From the NCBI RefSeq assembly GCF_003240565.2, contig NZ_CP117255.1, positions 2,670,001 through 2,734,000 of the forward strand: a DNA stretch of 64,000 bases, written 5' to 3'. This document shows positions 53,688 through 61,815 of the stretch, one piece after another. The position numbers were made by a program, and so were the translations under genes. Below the pieces are notes generated by a model, which saw only the letters and a program-made list of their open reading frames with translations, had not been told where the DNA came from and did not search any database. The stretch's first letter is position 1. Each line of letters opens with the position of its first letter. The DNA is from Rhizobium tumorigenes (lineage in GTDB: Bacteria > Pseudomonadota > Alphaproteobacteria > Rhizobiales > Rhizobiaceae).

Positions 53688-54782
53688 ATGTCTAAGCAAA
53701 CGGTCAATGATGAACTGACCACTGTCGCCGGTGCGGGCTCTGCCATCGCTCTTCACGCGCAGAGCTACGGCTTCGACATCATCCCGATTTGCCGGGCCCT
53801 CGATATTGATCCGGACGACCTGCAAAGCCTGACTGCGCGCATTAGCCTCGACCGCATGTGCCGCCTGTTGGAAGCCTGCGCGTTGATGGCGGATGACGAA
53901 GCCTTCGGACTGAAATGTGCTGCCGGCTTTACGCTTGGCTCCAGCGGTCCGTTTGGCTACGGCATGATGACGGCACCCACCGTTCACGATTTCCTGGACT
54001 TTCTCGTCGATCATCTGGCATTTGCGTCGCAGGTTCGCGACTGCAGTCTCCAGAAGTCCGACACCGGCTCGGTCCTCTCCTGGAATTTCGCCCCATCGGT
54101 TTCGAAACGGGATCAGTATGTCGATCTGATCGTTAGCCTGCACCTGCGCCATCTCGGGCGCCTGGTTGGCAAGGATATCGACCGCGTGGCCGTTGGGCTG
54201 CAGCGGCAGAGGCCGCGTCATCCGGCCTTCTTTCGGCAGCACATGACCCGCCATCTCTCGTTTGGCATGCCCGTCAACAGCTTGCACGTGCCGGCAAGCC
54301 TTCTCGACCGTCGCAACCCCCGTGGCGACCCTAACCTCTTCAAGCTGATGAACATCCAGATCCGGACCCTGCAGGCGGATGAGGTGACCGAGGAGGAATT
54401 TGTCGAGCAGGTGCGCCGCTACATCCGGCGGCGGATCGCCGAGGCGACGCTTTCGCTTGATTTGACTGCCGCCTATTTCGGCTTGTCGGAGCGCACGTTC
54501 CAACGGAGACTGGCAGAGTTCGGAACGACCCTCAACGATCTCCGCGACGACGAGCGGCGCCGGCTCTGCCTGGCCCTGCTGCGCGACGGCAGCCTTTCCA
54601 TTACAACCATTTCCTATCGACTCGGATACTCGGCGCCCAGCGCTTTCACGCGGTCGGTCTATCGCTGGTTCGGCGCGTCGCCCAAGACCCTGCGCAACAT
54701 CAATGCCGAAGAAAGCAGTAGACTGCAAGAATTCCAAGGAGATGACCTTGACGCGCCGATACAAATCGGGAAGATTTCATGA
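53688..54782 (+). CDS. AraC-type transcriptional regulator (OruR/arabinose-binding type)
   Basis: This 364-residue regulator has an N-terminal ligand-binding domain of the Arabinose_bd/OruR type (about 1-200, starting AGAGSAIALHAQSYGFDIIPICRALDIDPDDL) and a C-terminal AraC DNA-binding domain (about 240-345). The latter shows two helix-turn-helix motifs: LDLTAAYFGLSERTFQRRLAEFG and ITTISYRLGYSAPSAFTRSVYRWFG. The effector is unknown. The start lies two bases after the perfect inverted repeat (53645-53685), which may let the protein regulate itself. The small LuxR-type gene is downstream after a palindrome-rich gap. Confidence 0.85.
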   Translation: MSKQTVNDELTTVAGAGSAIALHAQSYGFDIIPICRALDIDPDDLQSLTARISLDRMCRLLEACALMADDEAFGLKCAAGFTLGSSGPFGYGMMTAPTVHDFLDFLVDHLAFASQVRDCSLQKSDTGSVLSWNFAPSVSKRDQYVDLIVSLHLRHLGRLVGKDIDRVAVGLQRQRPRHPAFFRQHMTRHLSFGMPVNSLHVPASLLDRRNPRGDPNLFKLMNIQIRTLQADEVTEEEFVEQVRRYIRRRIAEATLSLDLTAAYFGLSERTFQRRLAEFGTTLNDLRDDERRRLCLALLRDGSLSITTISYRLGYSAPSAFTRSVYRWFGASPKTLRNINAEESSRLQEFQGDDLDAPIQIGKIS

Positions 54783-54801
54783 TGTCGTCTTGATAGGCGA
54801 C

Positions 54802-54857
54802 AACAGTCATGAACTGTTGCGCAGAAAGATAAATTTCTGGCGCCCGTCGTTAACGAC
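54802..54857. repeat. Palindrome cluster between AraC and LuxR-type genes
   Basis: AACAGT-CATGA-ACTGTT (54802-54818) and the perfect GTCGTTAACGAC (54846-54857) lie 28 bases apart, flanked by two copies of GATGTCGTCT (54781-54790 and 54860-54869). In a 185-base non-coding gap this suggests operators for one or both adjacent regulators. Confidence 0.45.
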
Positions 54858-54967
54858 ACGATGTCGTCTCCATAGTATTCAGCGCTTTCAGCCAGTCGTT
54901 ATCGCGTCAGTCGCCTTCGGCGTCGCACCCTTAACTGATTTCGCTCAACCCCATTTAGCGGACCGCC

Positions 54968-55225
54968 ATGTCTAGGATCTTTCCGTCGACGGAATCTACC
55001 TCTCCGTCGCCCAAACTCACGTCCCGTGAAAAAGATATCCTGCAGCTGATAGCCGACGGCCATCGGCTGGAAGAAATCGGCCGCACGCTAGCGCTGCCCG
55101 AACCAGAGATCGAGCAGCTTTTGAAGACGGTCGAGGAAAAACTGGGAGCGAGCAACCGGCTTCATGCGGTGACCATCGCTGTGCTGCATGGCCATATAGC
55201 CATAGGTCCGGAAGAGCCGAGATAG
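54968..55225 (+). CDS. Stand-alone LuxR/GerE-type HTH protein
   Basis: This 85-residue protein is little more than a GerE-type helix-turn-helix: LTSREKDILQLIADGHRLEEIGRTLALPEPEIEQLLKTVEEKLGASNRLHAVTIAV. It has no receiver or autoinducer domain, so a partner or ligand domain must be absent or separate. The N-terminal 15 residues are Ser/Pro-rich. Such one-domain regulators occur in rhizobia near surface or motility genes, but no function is known here. It is convergent with fabI. Confidence 0.75.
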   Translation: MSRIFPSTESTSPSPKLTSREKDILQLIADGHRLEEIGRTLALPEPEIEQLLKTVEEKLGASNRLHAVTIAVLHGHIAIGPEEPR

Positions 55226-55274
55226 GCATCGCCATACGGACCGACGCAGGGCTGCGCCGGCCTGATGTTTGGTA

Positions 55275-56081
55275 TCAGTCGATTTCAGCACGCGTCAGCG
55301 TTTCCAGCGTCGGCATCGAAGTGATGTTGAAGCCGGAATCGACGTGGTGGATCTCGCCCGTAACACCTGCGGAAAGATCCGACAGGAGATACAGCGCAGA
55401 ACTGCCGACATTGTCGATCGTCACGGTCTTGCGCAACGGCGCATTATGCTGGTTCCACGACAGGATCGCACGGGCATCGGCAATACCGGCGCCTGCAAGC
55501 GTGCGGATCGGGCCGGCCGAGATGGCGTTGACGCGGATACCGCGCGGACCGTAATCGGCAGCCAGATAGCGCACCGATGCCTCGAGCGCCGCCTTGGCGA
55601 CACCCATGACATTGTAGTTCGGGATCACGCGCGACGAGCCGTTATAGGTCAGCGTCAGCATGCTGCCGCCTTCGGTCATCAGCGTGGCAACCCGCTTGGC
55701 GATTTCCGTGAAGGAGAAACAGGAGATCACCATGGTCCGCGAAAAGTTATCGCGCGTGGTGTTGGCATAGAGACCCTTAAGTTCGTTCTTGTCGGAAAAG
55801 CCAATGGCATGGACGACGAAATCGACGCTGCCCCAGCGGCTCTTCAGGGCATCGATGACGCTATCGACCGAGGCGACATCCTCGACATCGCAGGGCAGGA
55901 TGAAGTCCGAACCGAGTTCGGCGGCCAGCGGCTTTACCCGCTTGCCCAGCGCATCACCCTGGTAGGTGAAGGCCAATTCCGCACCCTGGGCCGCCAGCGC
56001 CTTCGCGATGCCCCAGGCGATGGAATGATTGTTCGCGACGCCCATGATGAGGCCGCGCTTACCCTGCATTATTCCGGTCAT
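55275..56081 (-). CDS. fabI: Enoyl-[acyl-carrier-protein] reductase (NADH)
   Basis: FabI carries out the last reduction of each fatty acid elongation cycle and is the target of triclosan and isoniazid-like drugs. It has 268 residues: the Rossmann start GLIMGVANNHSIAWGIAKAL, and the catalytic Tyr-x6-Lys motif in YNVMGVAKAALE. ATG 56081 begins at MTGIMQGKRG; the longer frame to 56219 is antisense to fabB. It is the third gene of the fabA-fabB-fabI minus-strand operon, four bases after fabB. Confidence 0.95.
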   Translation of the reverse strand: MTGIMQGKRGLIMGVANNHSIAWGIAKALAAQGAELAFTYQGDALGKRVKPLAAELGSDFILPCDVEDVASVDSVIDALKSRWGSVDFVVHAIGFSDKNELKGLYANTTRDNFSRTMVISCFSFTEIAKRVATLMTEGGSMLTLTYNGSSRVIPNYNVMGVAKAALEASVRYLAADYGPRGIRVNAISAGPIRTLAGAGIADARAILSWNQHNAPLRKTVTIDNVGSSALYLLSDLSAGVTGEIHHVDSGFNITSMPTLETLTRAEID

Positions 56082-56085
56082 TGAT

Positions 56086-57309
56086 TTATCCGTTGTGGCG
56101 CTGGAACACGAGCGTAGCGTTGGTCCCGCCGAAGCCGAAGGAGTTGGAAAGCACGGTATCCATCCGGGCATTGTCGATGCGCTTGCGCACGATCGGAACG
56201 CCGTCAAATTCCGGGTCAAGTTCCGTGATGTGGGCGCTTTCGCCGATGAAGCGCTCCTGCATCATCAGGATCGAGTAGATGGATTCCTGGACACCGGCAG
56301 CACCGAGCGAATGGCCGGTCTGCGACTTCGTGGACTGGATCGGCGGAATTTTGTCGCCGAACACTTCGCGGATCGCGCCGATTTCCTTGCTGTCGCCCAC
56401 CGGGGTAGAGGTCCCGTGAGTGTTGATGTAGTCGACCTCGCCGTCCACCGTCTTCAGCGCCTGGCGCATGCAGCGAATGGCACCCTCCCCCGATGGCGCG
56501 ACCATGTCGTAGCCATCCGAGGTGGCACCATATCCGGTGATCTCGCAATAGATCCTGGCGCCGCGCGCCTTGGCATGCTCGAGCTCTTCGAGCACCAGCA
56601 CACCAGCACCGCCGGCAATGACGAAGCCGTCGCGGCTGACGTCATAGGCCCGTGATGCAGTGGAGGGAGTGTCGTTGTACTTGGAGGACATGGCACCCAT
56701 GGCATCGAACAGGTTCGACATGGTCCAGTCGAGATCCTCGTGGCCGCCGGCAAACATCACGTCCTGCTTGCCCCACTGGATCATCTCCATCGCATTGCCG
56801 ATGCAATGGGCGGAGGTCGAGCAGGCCGATGAGATCGAATAGTTCACGCCGTGTATCTTGAACCAGGTGGCAAGCGTCGCCGACGCGGTCGAAGACATAG
56901 CCTTGGGAACCGCGAACGGGCCGATGCGCTTCGGGCTGTTGTTCTTGATGGTGATGTCGGCCGCTTCGATCAGCGTGCGCGTCGAAGGCCCGCCGGAGCC
57001 CATGATGATGCCGGTGCGCTCGTTGCCACCGATATCCGAATCCTCGAGGCCCGAATCAGCGATTGCCTGCTTCATGGCCACATGGTTCCACGCACCGCCC
57101 TGCGACAGGAAGCGCATGGCCCGACGGTCGACCAGATCGGTTGGGTCGAGCGACGGCTTGCCCCAGACGTGGCACTTGAAACCGTGCTCGGCAAAATCCG
57201 GCGAGAAAGAGATGCCGGACTTGGTCTCGCGCAGCGCAGCAGTGACTTCGGAGGCATCGTTTCCGATGGAAGAGACAATACCAAGACCTGTGACAACAAC
57301 CCGTCTCAT
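56086..57309 (-). CDS. fabB: Beta-ketoacyl-ACP synthase I
   Basis: FabB elongates unsaturated acyl chains; with FabA it makes the cis-vaccenate pathway. It has 407 residues: the start [15 protein letters not shown], the catalytic Cys163 in [10 protein letters not shown], a first catalytic His in TSTPVGD region ([10 protein letters not shown]), and the second in [11 protein letters not shown]. The C-terminal [14 protein letters not shown] is conserved. It is between fabA and fabI on the minus strand, the standard alphaproteobacterial order. A large plus-strand open frame over it is not coding. Confidence 0.96.
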   Translation of the reverse strand: MRRVVVTGLGIVSSIGNDASEVTAALRETKSGISFSPDFAEHGFKCHVWGKPSLDPTDLVDRRAMRFLSQGGAWNHVAMKQAIADSGLEDSDIGGNERTGIIMGSGGPSTRTLIEAADITIKNNSPKRIGPFAVPKAMSSTASATLATWFKIHGVNYSISSACSTSAHCIGNAMEMIQWGKQDVMFAGGHEDLDWTMSNLFDAMGAMSSKYNDTPSTASRAYDVSRDGFVIAGGAGVLVLEELEHAKARGARIYCEITGYGATSDGYDMVAPSGEGAIRCMRQALKTVDGEVDYINTHGTSTPVGDSKEIGAIREVFGDKIPPIQSTKSQTGHSLGAAGVQESIYSILMMQERFIGESAHITELDPEFDGVPIVRKRIDNARMDTVLSNSFGFGGTNATLVFQRHNG

Positions 57310-57376
57310 GTGTTGGACCTTTTTGTTAGTGTCGAATTGTGTGCGGTGGATAGAGGATCGCGCGCGTCAACGCCAA

Positions 57377-57892
57377 TCACTCCGCCTTTTCCTTGGCCAA
57401 CCCGACCCGGAGGTCGGTTGCCCGGTAGATTTCTTCGCCGTCGGCCTTCATCCAGCCATCGGCAATGCCAAGCACCATGCGGCCGCGCATCACGCGCTTG
57501 AAATCTATGCCGAATTGCAGAAGTTTCGTCGCCGGACGGACCATGCCCTTGAATTTGACTTCCCCGGTCGAGAGCGCCATGCCGCGGCCCGGTTCCCCGA
57601 GCCAGCCGAGGTAGAAGCCCGTCAGCTGCCACATGCCGTCGAGACCAAGGCAGCCTGGCATGATCGGATTGCCGGCAAAATGGCACGGGAAATACCAGTC
57701 GTCCGGACGCACGTCGTATTCCGCACGCACGTATCCCTTGTCGAAGGCGCCACCAGTTTCCGAGATATCGGTTATGCGATGAACCATCAGCATCGGCGGC
57801 AACGGCAATTGTGCGTTACCTGGGCCGAACAGTTCGCCGCGACCGCAGCTCAGGATTTCCTCGTAGTTGAAGCTGGATGGTTTCGTCGTCAT
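57377..57892 (-). CDS. fabA: 3-hydroxydecanoyl-ACP dehydratase/isomerase
   Basis: FabA both dehydrates 3-hydroxydecanoyl-ACP and isomerises trans-2 to cis-3 decenoyl-ACP, the branch point of unsaturated fatty acid synthesis. It has 171 residues, normal length, with the catalytic His71 in [12 protein letters not shown] and Asp85 in LGLDGMWQL. Start ATG 57892 ([13 protein letters not shown]) matches the family; the earlier in-frame start at 57913 adds seven residues. It leads the fabA-fabB-fabI operon, 67 bases before fabB, and is divergent from irr. Confidence 0.96.
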   Translation of the reverse strand: MTTKPSSFNYEEILSCGRGELFGPGNAQLPLPPMLMVHRITDISETGGAFDKGYVRAEYDVRPDDWYFPCHFAGNPIMPGCLGLDGMWQLTGFYLGWLGEPGRGMALSTGEVKFKGMVRPATKLLQFGIDFKRVMRGRMVLGIADGWMKADGEEIYRATDLRVGLAKEKAE

Positions 57893-58067
57893 AAAAATCC
57901 GTTTCCCCCGCATGAATGCCTATGGAGAGTGAGGTTAGTGTAAGATCGGCAGGAATTGAAGCTCTAGCATTGGCTTCTGCATTCCCACCCACTGATCGGG
58001 CACGTTTCACCTTTATGTGGTGGTCGCATACAGGAAGCCCAAGGCCGCTGCCAGAGGCAAATGCTGT

Positions 58068-58092
58068 AAAAGCCGGACATTGCGGCTTTTTG
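58068..58092. terminator. Hairpin in the fabA-irr gap
   Basis: AAAAGCCG and CGGCTTTT flank GACATTG, followed by T5 on the plus strand and T4 on the minus strand. It lies between the divergent fabA and irr genes, where no gene end is expected; it may end a small RNA or shape one of the leaders. Confidence 0.5.
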
Positions 58093-58117
58093 CCCGTCGA
58101 TGTCCCCACTGGAACTA

Positions 58118-58146
58118 TTGAAAGCCGGGCAATCAAAAGATATATG
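58118..58146 (+). promoter_or_regulatory. Sigma70 promoter of irr
   Basis: TTGAAA (58118-58123), 17 bases, TATATG (58141-58146). It would start transcription about 40 bases before the irr start codon. No clear ICE/Irr-box palindrome was noticed near it. Confidence 0.55.
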
Positions 58147-58190
58147 AAGCACTCAAGATTAGTCGACACGACGACTTTGGAGTCCGTTTG

Positions 58191-58610
58191 ATGGCGTTTG
58201 CAGCCGAATTGCCGATCGAGACCAGACTGCGCATGGCGGGCCTGAGGCCGACCCGGCAGCGCGTCGCGCTGGGCGATCTGCTGTTCGCCAAGGGCGACCG
58301 TCACCTCACCGTCGAGGAACTGCATGAGGAAGCCGTCGCCGCAAAGGTGCCGGTCTCTCTGGCAACCGTCTACAATACGCTGCACCAGTTCACCGAAGCG
58401 GGCCTTATCCGCGTTCTGGCCGTCGAGAGCGCCCGCACCTATTTCGACACCAACGTGTCGGACCATCACCACTTCTTCGTTGAAGGACACAACGAAGTTC
58501 TCGACATTCCGATCAGCAATCTCGTCATCGACAATCTGCCGGAGCCACCGGAAGGCATGGAAATTGCCCATGTCGACGTGGTCATCCGCTTGCGCCCGAT
58601 CCAGCGCTAG
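58191..58610 (+). CDS. irr: Iron response regulator Irr (Fur family)
   Basis: Irr is the heme-status regulator that replaces Fur as the main iron regulator in rhizobia; it is active at low iron and is destabilised or inactivated by heme. It has 139 residues: a Fur-type HTH (LRPTRQRVALGDLLFAKGDRHLTVEELHEEA) and a dimerisation domain with the HHH motif at 92-94 (DHHHFFVEGH) that binds heme. It lacks the N-terminal heme regulatory motif (GCPWHD) of Bradyrhizobium Irr, as in Rhizobium. ATG 58191 with GGAG upstream is used; the TTG at 58188 is less likely. It is divergent from fabA, a conserved rhizobial arrangement. Confidence 0.93.
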   Translation: MAFAAELPIETRLRMAGLRPTRQRVALGDLLFAKGDRHLTVEELHEEAVAAKVPVSLATVYNTLHQFTEAGLIRVLAVESARTYFDTNVSDHHHFFVEGHNEVLDIPISNLVIDNLPEPPEGMEIAHVDVVIRLRPIQR

Positions 58611-58626
58611 CTGCCAGTCAGTCCTT

Positions 58627-59262
58627 CTATAAGACATCGTCCGGATGACGTCCGGGCCTCGGGCGATAGCCGCGAAACGTCCAGCCAAACCACAAAGCTC
58701 CGCCGCGAACCCCGAACGCCGCGATCACCCCAAGCGCGGAGGCGGCGTAGAGCGGCATCGGCGTCGAATTGGCGGCGACAAAGACGCAGGCGCCGATGAG
58801 CGCCGCTGTCACATAGATCTCCGGACGCAGCAGTACCGAAGGCTCGTTGCTGATCATATCGCGCAGGATACCGCCGAAGGTGGCCGTCAACGTGCCGGTG
58901 ACGATGGCAACCGTGGGTGAACCCGTGGCTGCCAGGCCCTTGGCGGCGCCCATCACGCAATAGGCTGCCAGCCCGACGGCATCGAGCCATATCAGCAGCT
59001 TGTACCGCGACTCCAGCAGATGCGCCGTGAAGAACACGAGGACGCCGATGACGCAGCAGACGAGGATGTAGGTCGGATTGAGCACCCAGAAGACGGGCAG
59101 CCTGCCGAGCACGATGTCGCGCATCGTGCCACCGCCGATACCCGTCACCGCCGCCAGAAACAGAAACCCGATCAGGTCGAGCTGCTTGCGTGATGCCGAA
59201 AGGGCGCCGGTCGCGGCAAACACGGCAACGCCTGCATAATCGAGGAACGACAGTAGCGACAT
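58627..59262 (-). CDS. TRIC/UPF0126 family membrane protein
   Basis: This 211-residue integral membrane protein has about seven helices and the two internal repeats typical of prokaryotic TRIC (trimeric intracellular cation) channels: GIGGGTMRDIVLG in the first and ATFGGILRDMISNEPSVL in the second. It may conduct K+ or other ions; physiological role unknown. ATG 59262 (MSLLSFLDYAG) is chosen, with a GTG four codons earlier as alternative. It is convergent with irr (16 bases between). Confidence 0.87.
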   Translation of the reverse strand: MSLLSFLDYAGVAVFAATGALSASRKQLDLIGFLFLAAVTGIGGGTMRDIVLGRLPVFWVLNPTYILVCCVIGVLVFFTAHLLESRYKLLIWLDAVGLAAYCVMGAAKGLAATGSPTVAIVTGTLTATFGGILRDMISNEPSVLLRPEIYVTAALIGACVFVAANSTPMPLYAASALGVIAAFGVRGGALWFGWTFRGYRPRPGRHPDDVL

Positions 59263-59398
59263 GAATGGCCCCACGAACAGGTCAGCTGCAAATGCCGCAG
59301 TGGATCACGGCAGTCAGGGCCGCGCAAGCAGGAAGGACTAACTTGCAGCCCGGACTGCCACGCGCCTGTGTCGGAGCCAGTTATTGCGAGGTGATTTT

Positions 59399-59875
59399 GT
59401 GAGATTTTTGTTTCTGGCATTTTTGAATGTGATGGCGTTCGTGGTCATGCCCGCAGTCGCCAGCGCCCAGCAGGCGCTCCTGACCGATCCCGTCGCTTTC
59501 GAAAAGGAGCATTTCACCAAGCGTTGCGGCGCCGGGGTCAGCTTTGGCGATGGGTTTGCAACAGAGCAGGACATTAACAACGACAAACGCGGCGATATCG
59601 TCATCAACGAAGGCGAAATCACCTGCAAGGGCGAAAAAGGCCCCGACTGTACAGACGAAGGTTGCCCGCACAACTTCTACATCCAGGTCGACACCGGCGG
59701 CTACCTGATGATCGCCACCGCGCAGATCTACAGCTACGACTTCATCATGCGCTTCGGCAACATGGTGCTTGTGATGAAGATGCATCCGCGCTTCTGCGAC
59801 CGCACGGACACCGAACCATGCCAGATCACGGTGCGCGTGCGCGGCACGAAGTTCACGACGATCTCCAAGAAGTAG
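59399..59875 (+). CDS. Secreted protein of unknown function
   Basis: This 158-residue precursor starts at GTG 59399 (GAGGTGATTTT upstream; the TTG at 59384 is unlikely) and has a signal peptide of about 24 residues (ending ASAQQ). The mature protein has five to six cysteines (RCGAG, TCKG, DCTDEGCP, FCDR, PCQI), suggesting disulfides in the periplasm, and alternating strands. I do not recognise a named family. It is divergent from the TRIC gene and convergent with the pentapeptide protein gene. Confidence 0.65.
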   Translation: MRFLFLAFLNVMAFVVMPAVASAQQALLTDPVAFEKEHFTKRCGAGVSFGDGFATEQDINNDKRGDIVINEGEITCKGEKGPDCTDEGCPHNFYIQVDTGGYLMIATAQIYSYDFIMRFGNMVLVMKMHPRFCDRTDTEPCQITVRVRGTKFTTISKK

Positions 59876-59902
59876 CGGCGCCGCAATCGGCACCTTTAAG
59901 TC

Positions 59903-60673
59903 TCAGTCCGCGTGGCAGGGCCAGCCGGCCGGCTTTTTCAAGGCGGGCGGCAGTTTTGTCTTGTCGTCACCACAGGACAGATCGACCTGCGGCTGCAGCA
60001 GACCGCGCGCATTCGAGAGATCCAGACCTTCGATATCGGTCAGGAACATGAAAGCCCTGTCGAAGTTTATCGGCCCCTCGACGCTAGCCGCATCGAAATG
60101 GGCCCGCGAGAGGTTAGCCAGGGTAAAATTCGTATCGCCCAGTACCACTTTGTCGAAGTTGGCCCGCCCAAGCTCTGCCTTCTGGAAGTCAGTCCCAGTC
60201 AGCTTCGCTCCGGAAAAGTTCGCCCGCTGCAGTTCGGCACTGGCAAAGGACGCACCATCAGCCAGAACCTTGGAAAAACCGCTGCGGTAGGCCTGGACCC
60301 GCGCGAAGTCTGCCTTCTTCATCGTCGAGCCGGTAAACCAGGCGCGCATGAGGTTAGCTTTTTCAAGCTGAGCCCCGTCGAGGTTCGAGTTCGGAAGCCC
60401 GGTGACAGACAGGTCGGCGCCGGAAAGGTTTGCATCCTTCAGGTTGCTGCCGTCGAGCATGATATTCTTCTTGCTGCATTCGCTCCAGTCGAGACCAGGC
60501 TCCGGCATACTGTCGCAATCCGCAGCTCGAGCGCCCGGCGCGCAAGAAAACGCCAGCGATGCGGCAAGTGCGAACATGGCAAGCTGCAGAGGGTGGCTAC
60601 GGCTTCTGGAGCCGATGGCTTCAGACAAGGGCATACCCTGTCTGGACGAAACTACCGGCGTATTAACAACCAT
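59903..60673 (-). CDS. Exported pentapeptide-repeat protein
   Basis: This 256-residue precursor has a signal peptide (about 25-50: MFALAASLAFSCAPGARAA) after a polar start, and then a right-handed beta-helix of pentapeptide repeats A(D/N)LxX: LKDANLSGADLSVTG, LDGAQLEKANLMRAWF, FASAELQRANFSGAKLTGTDFQKAELGRANFDKV, LANLSRAHFD. Function is unknown. The start could be ATG 60673 or ATG 60634. A C-terminal pair of cysteines (LSCGDD, WPCHAD) may form a disulfide. Confidence 0.8.
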   Translation of the reverse strand: MVVNTPVVSSRQGMPLSEAIGSRSRSHPLQLAMFALAASLAFSCAPGARAADCDSMPEPGLDWSECSKKNIMLDGSNLKDANLSGADLSVTGLPNSNLDGAQLEKANLMRAWFTGSTMKKADFARVQAYRSGFSKVLADGASFASAELQRANFSGAKLTGTDFQKAELGRANFDKVVLGDTNFTLANLSRAHFDAASVEGPINFDRAFMFLTDIEGLDLSNARGLLQPQVDLSCGDDKTKLPPALKKPAGWPCHAD

Positions 60674-60735
60674 GCCACACCCATGTCACCTGATTTCCAA
60701 CGCTCGAGCCTCCGGCCTTTGCGCCTGTCTATCGA

Positions 60736-60978
60736 TCAGCCGTCATCCTTGACGTCCGCTTCGGGGCGATCGCCGCCGCTGGCCGACTCGGTCTTCCAGC
60801 TTCCGTCCGCCGCCTGATAGGCAATCTCCGCATCCTGGCCACCAATCTGCTGGCGCTTGGCCGCGTCCTTGGCGGCTTTCAGCGCCTGCGCATGATCAGG
60901 GAAGGTTTCCGACCATACGTCGCCCAGTCGATAGCCCCAGCCTTCGTCGTGTTCGGCAACATGATACGTAACGTGCAT
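60736..60978 (-). CDS. DUF2188 family small protein
   Basis: This 80-residue protein matches DUF2188: HVTYHVAEHDEGWGYRLGDVWSETFPDHAQALKAAKDAAKRQQ with the conserved WG and the ATAK-like helix, followed by a strand (DAEIAYQ) and a Gly/Asp-rich tail. Function unknown; in many bacteria it accompanies stress responses. TTAGGAAAAT precedes the ATG. No partner gene. Confidence 0.8.
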   Translation of the reverse strand: MHVTYHVAEHDEGWGYRLGDVWSETFPDHAQALKAAKDAAKRQQIGGQDAEIAYQAADGSWKTESASGGDRPEADVKDDG

Positions 60979-61021
60979 GACATATTTTCCTAATTCCAGA
61001 TGTCGCAGCCTAGCCTACTTC

Positions 61022-61053
61022 GTATGCCGGAAGGCATAATCCTTGCGGCATAC
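61022..61053. repeat. Strong stem-loop in a non-coding gap
   Basis: GTATGCC and GGCATAC, 18 bases apart, with the inner pair AAGG/CCTT, form a long interrupted stem in the 179-base gap after the DUF2188 gene. It may end the minus-strand transcript that begins with the gene at 61158-61364. Confidence 0.4.
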
Positions 61054-61157
61054 CCGGTAGTCGTCTTCCGCGCCTACACGAAATAGGGCTGCAACTGCGA
61101 CTGGACAATGTGGATGCCGCGATTGCATGCGGAAATTGTCATCGGTCTGGATGGCGC

Positions 61158-61364
61158 CTATTCCACCATCAGCCCGTCGAACACTTCGAGCATGGCATCG
61201 GAGATCGCCTTGCCGAGAGCGCCGCCGGTACGCTGCAAGGCTTCCTCGTCCATATCGCGGGCAGACAGCGCCAGCGCCGAGCCTTCATTGCGAACGATTT
61301 CCTGCGCCCGCTGGATGGCCCAGAGTGCGAATTCGCTGCGGCTGTTGATTTCGACGTTATCCAT
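61158..61364 (-). CDS. Small hypothetical protein (68 aa)
   Basis: This 68-residue soluble protein begins MDNVEINSRSEFALWAIQRAQEIV and is almost all helix, acidic at the end. GGAGCCGTC just upstream of the ATG is a reasonable ribosome site. It is not recognised. Its position next to another small gene (61440-61610) on the same strand suggests a small operon. Confidence 0.5.
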   Translation of the reverse strand: MDNVEINSRSEFALWAIQRAQEIVRNEGSALALSARDMDEEALQRTGGALGKAISDAMLEVFDGLMVE

Positions 61365-61439
61365 GACGGCTCCGGCTCAAGCCTGAACATACTGCATTTT
61401 CAAGCGCCGGTGTCACGCCAGCTACTGTGAAAATCACCA

Positions 61440-61610
61440 TCAGCGGCTGGTATGATCGAGGTTGGCATCCTGGCGCTCCTCGACGGGACCCATCAGCATC
61501 TTCAGCCGACCGATTTGCTTTTTGTCAAGAAGATTGAGGCGAGCAAATTCGTGCAGGCTCCAGATGTCGCGAAGGCTGGTGTCGCGTGTGTCGGATCGTT
61601 TTAATGTCAT
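61440..61610 (-). CDS. Small basic hypothetical protein (56 aa)
   Basis: From ATG 61610 the frame gives 56 residues, beginning MTLKRSDTRDTSLRDIWSLHEFA, very basic and helical, with a DHTSR end. The frame is open to 61661 but has no better start. Its ribosome site is weak. It lies 75 bases upstream of the smaller gene at 61158-61364 on the same strand and divergent from tkt. I cannot name a family; the resemblance of the basic helical core to small DNA-binding proteins is only an impression. Confidence 0.4.
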   Translation of the reverse strand: MTLKRSDTRDTSLRDIWSLHEFARLNLLDKKQIGRLKMLMGPVEERQDANLDHTSR

Positions 61611-61815
61611 CGAGCCCGAGTACAAGACAATCTGGTCAAATGATAGGCGTCGCATGCCCAATCGGGGAGCAACATCCCCTCCCCTGCCATCGCCAGCCGT
61701 TCACCTTTTGCGGAGGACGGTTGAATTCCACAACCTGGCTATATCTACCAATAGACGAGCCCCGGCCCTGTCGCGCGGCAAACCATTCCCTGAGAACGAA
61801 ATTTGGAGCATCCCC

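Noticed and set aside
61721..61745. TTGAAT and TATATC before tkt as a promoter
   Set aside because: The spacer is only 13 bases, too short for a sigma70 promoter.
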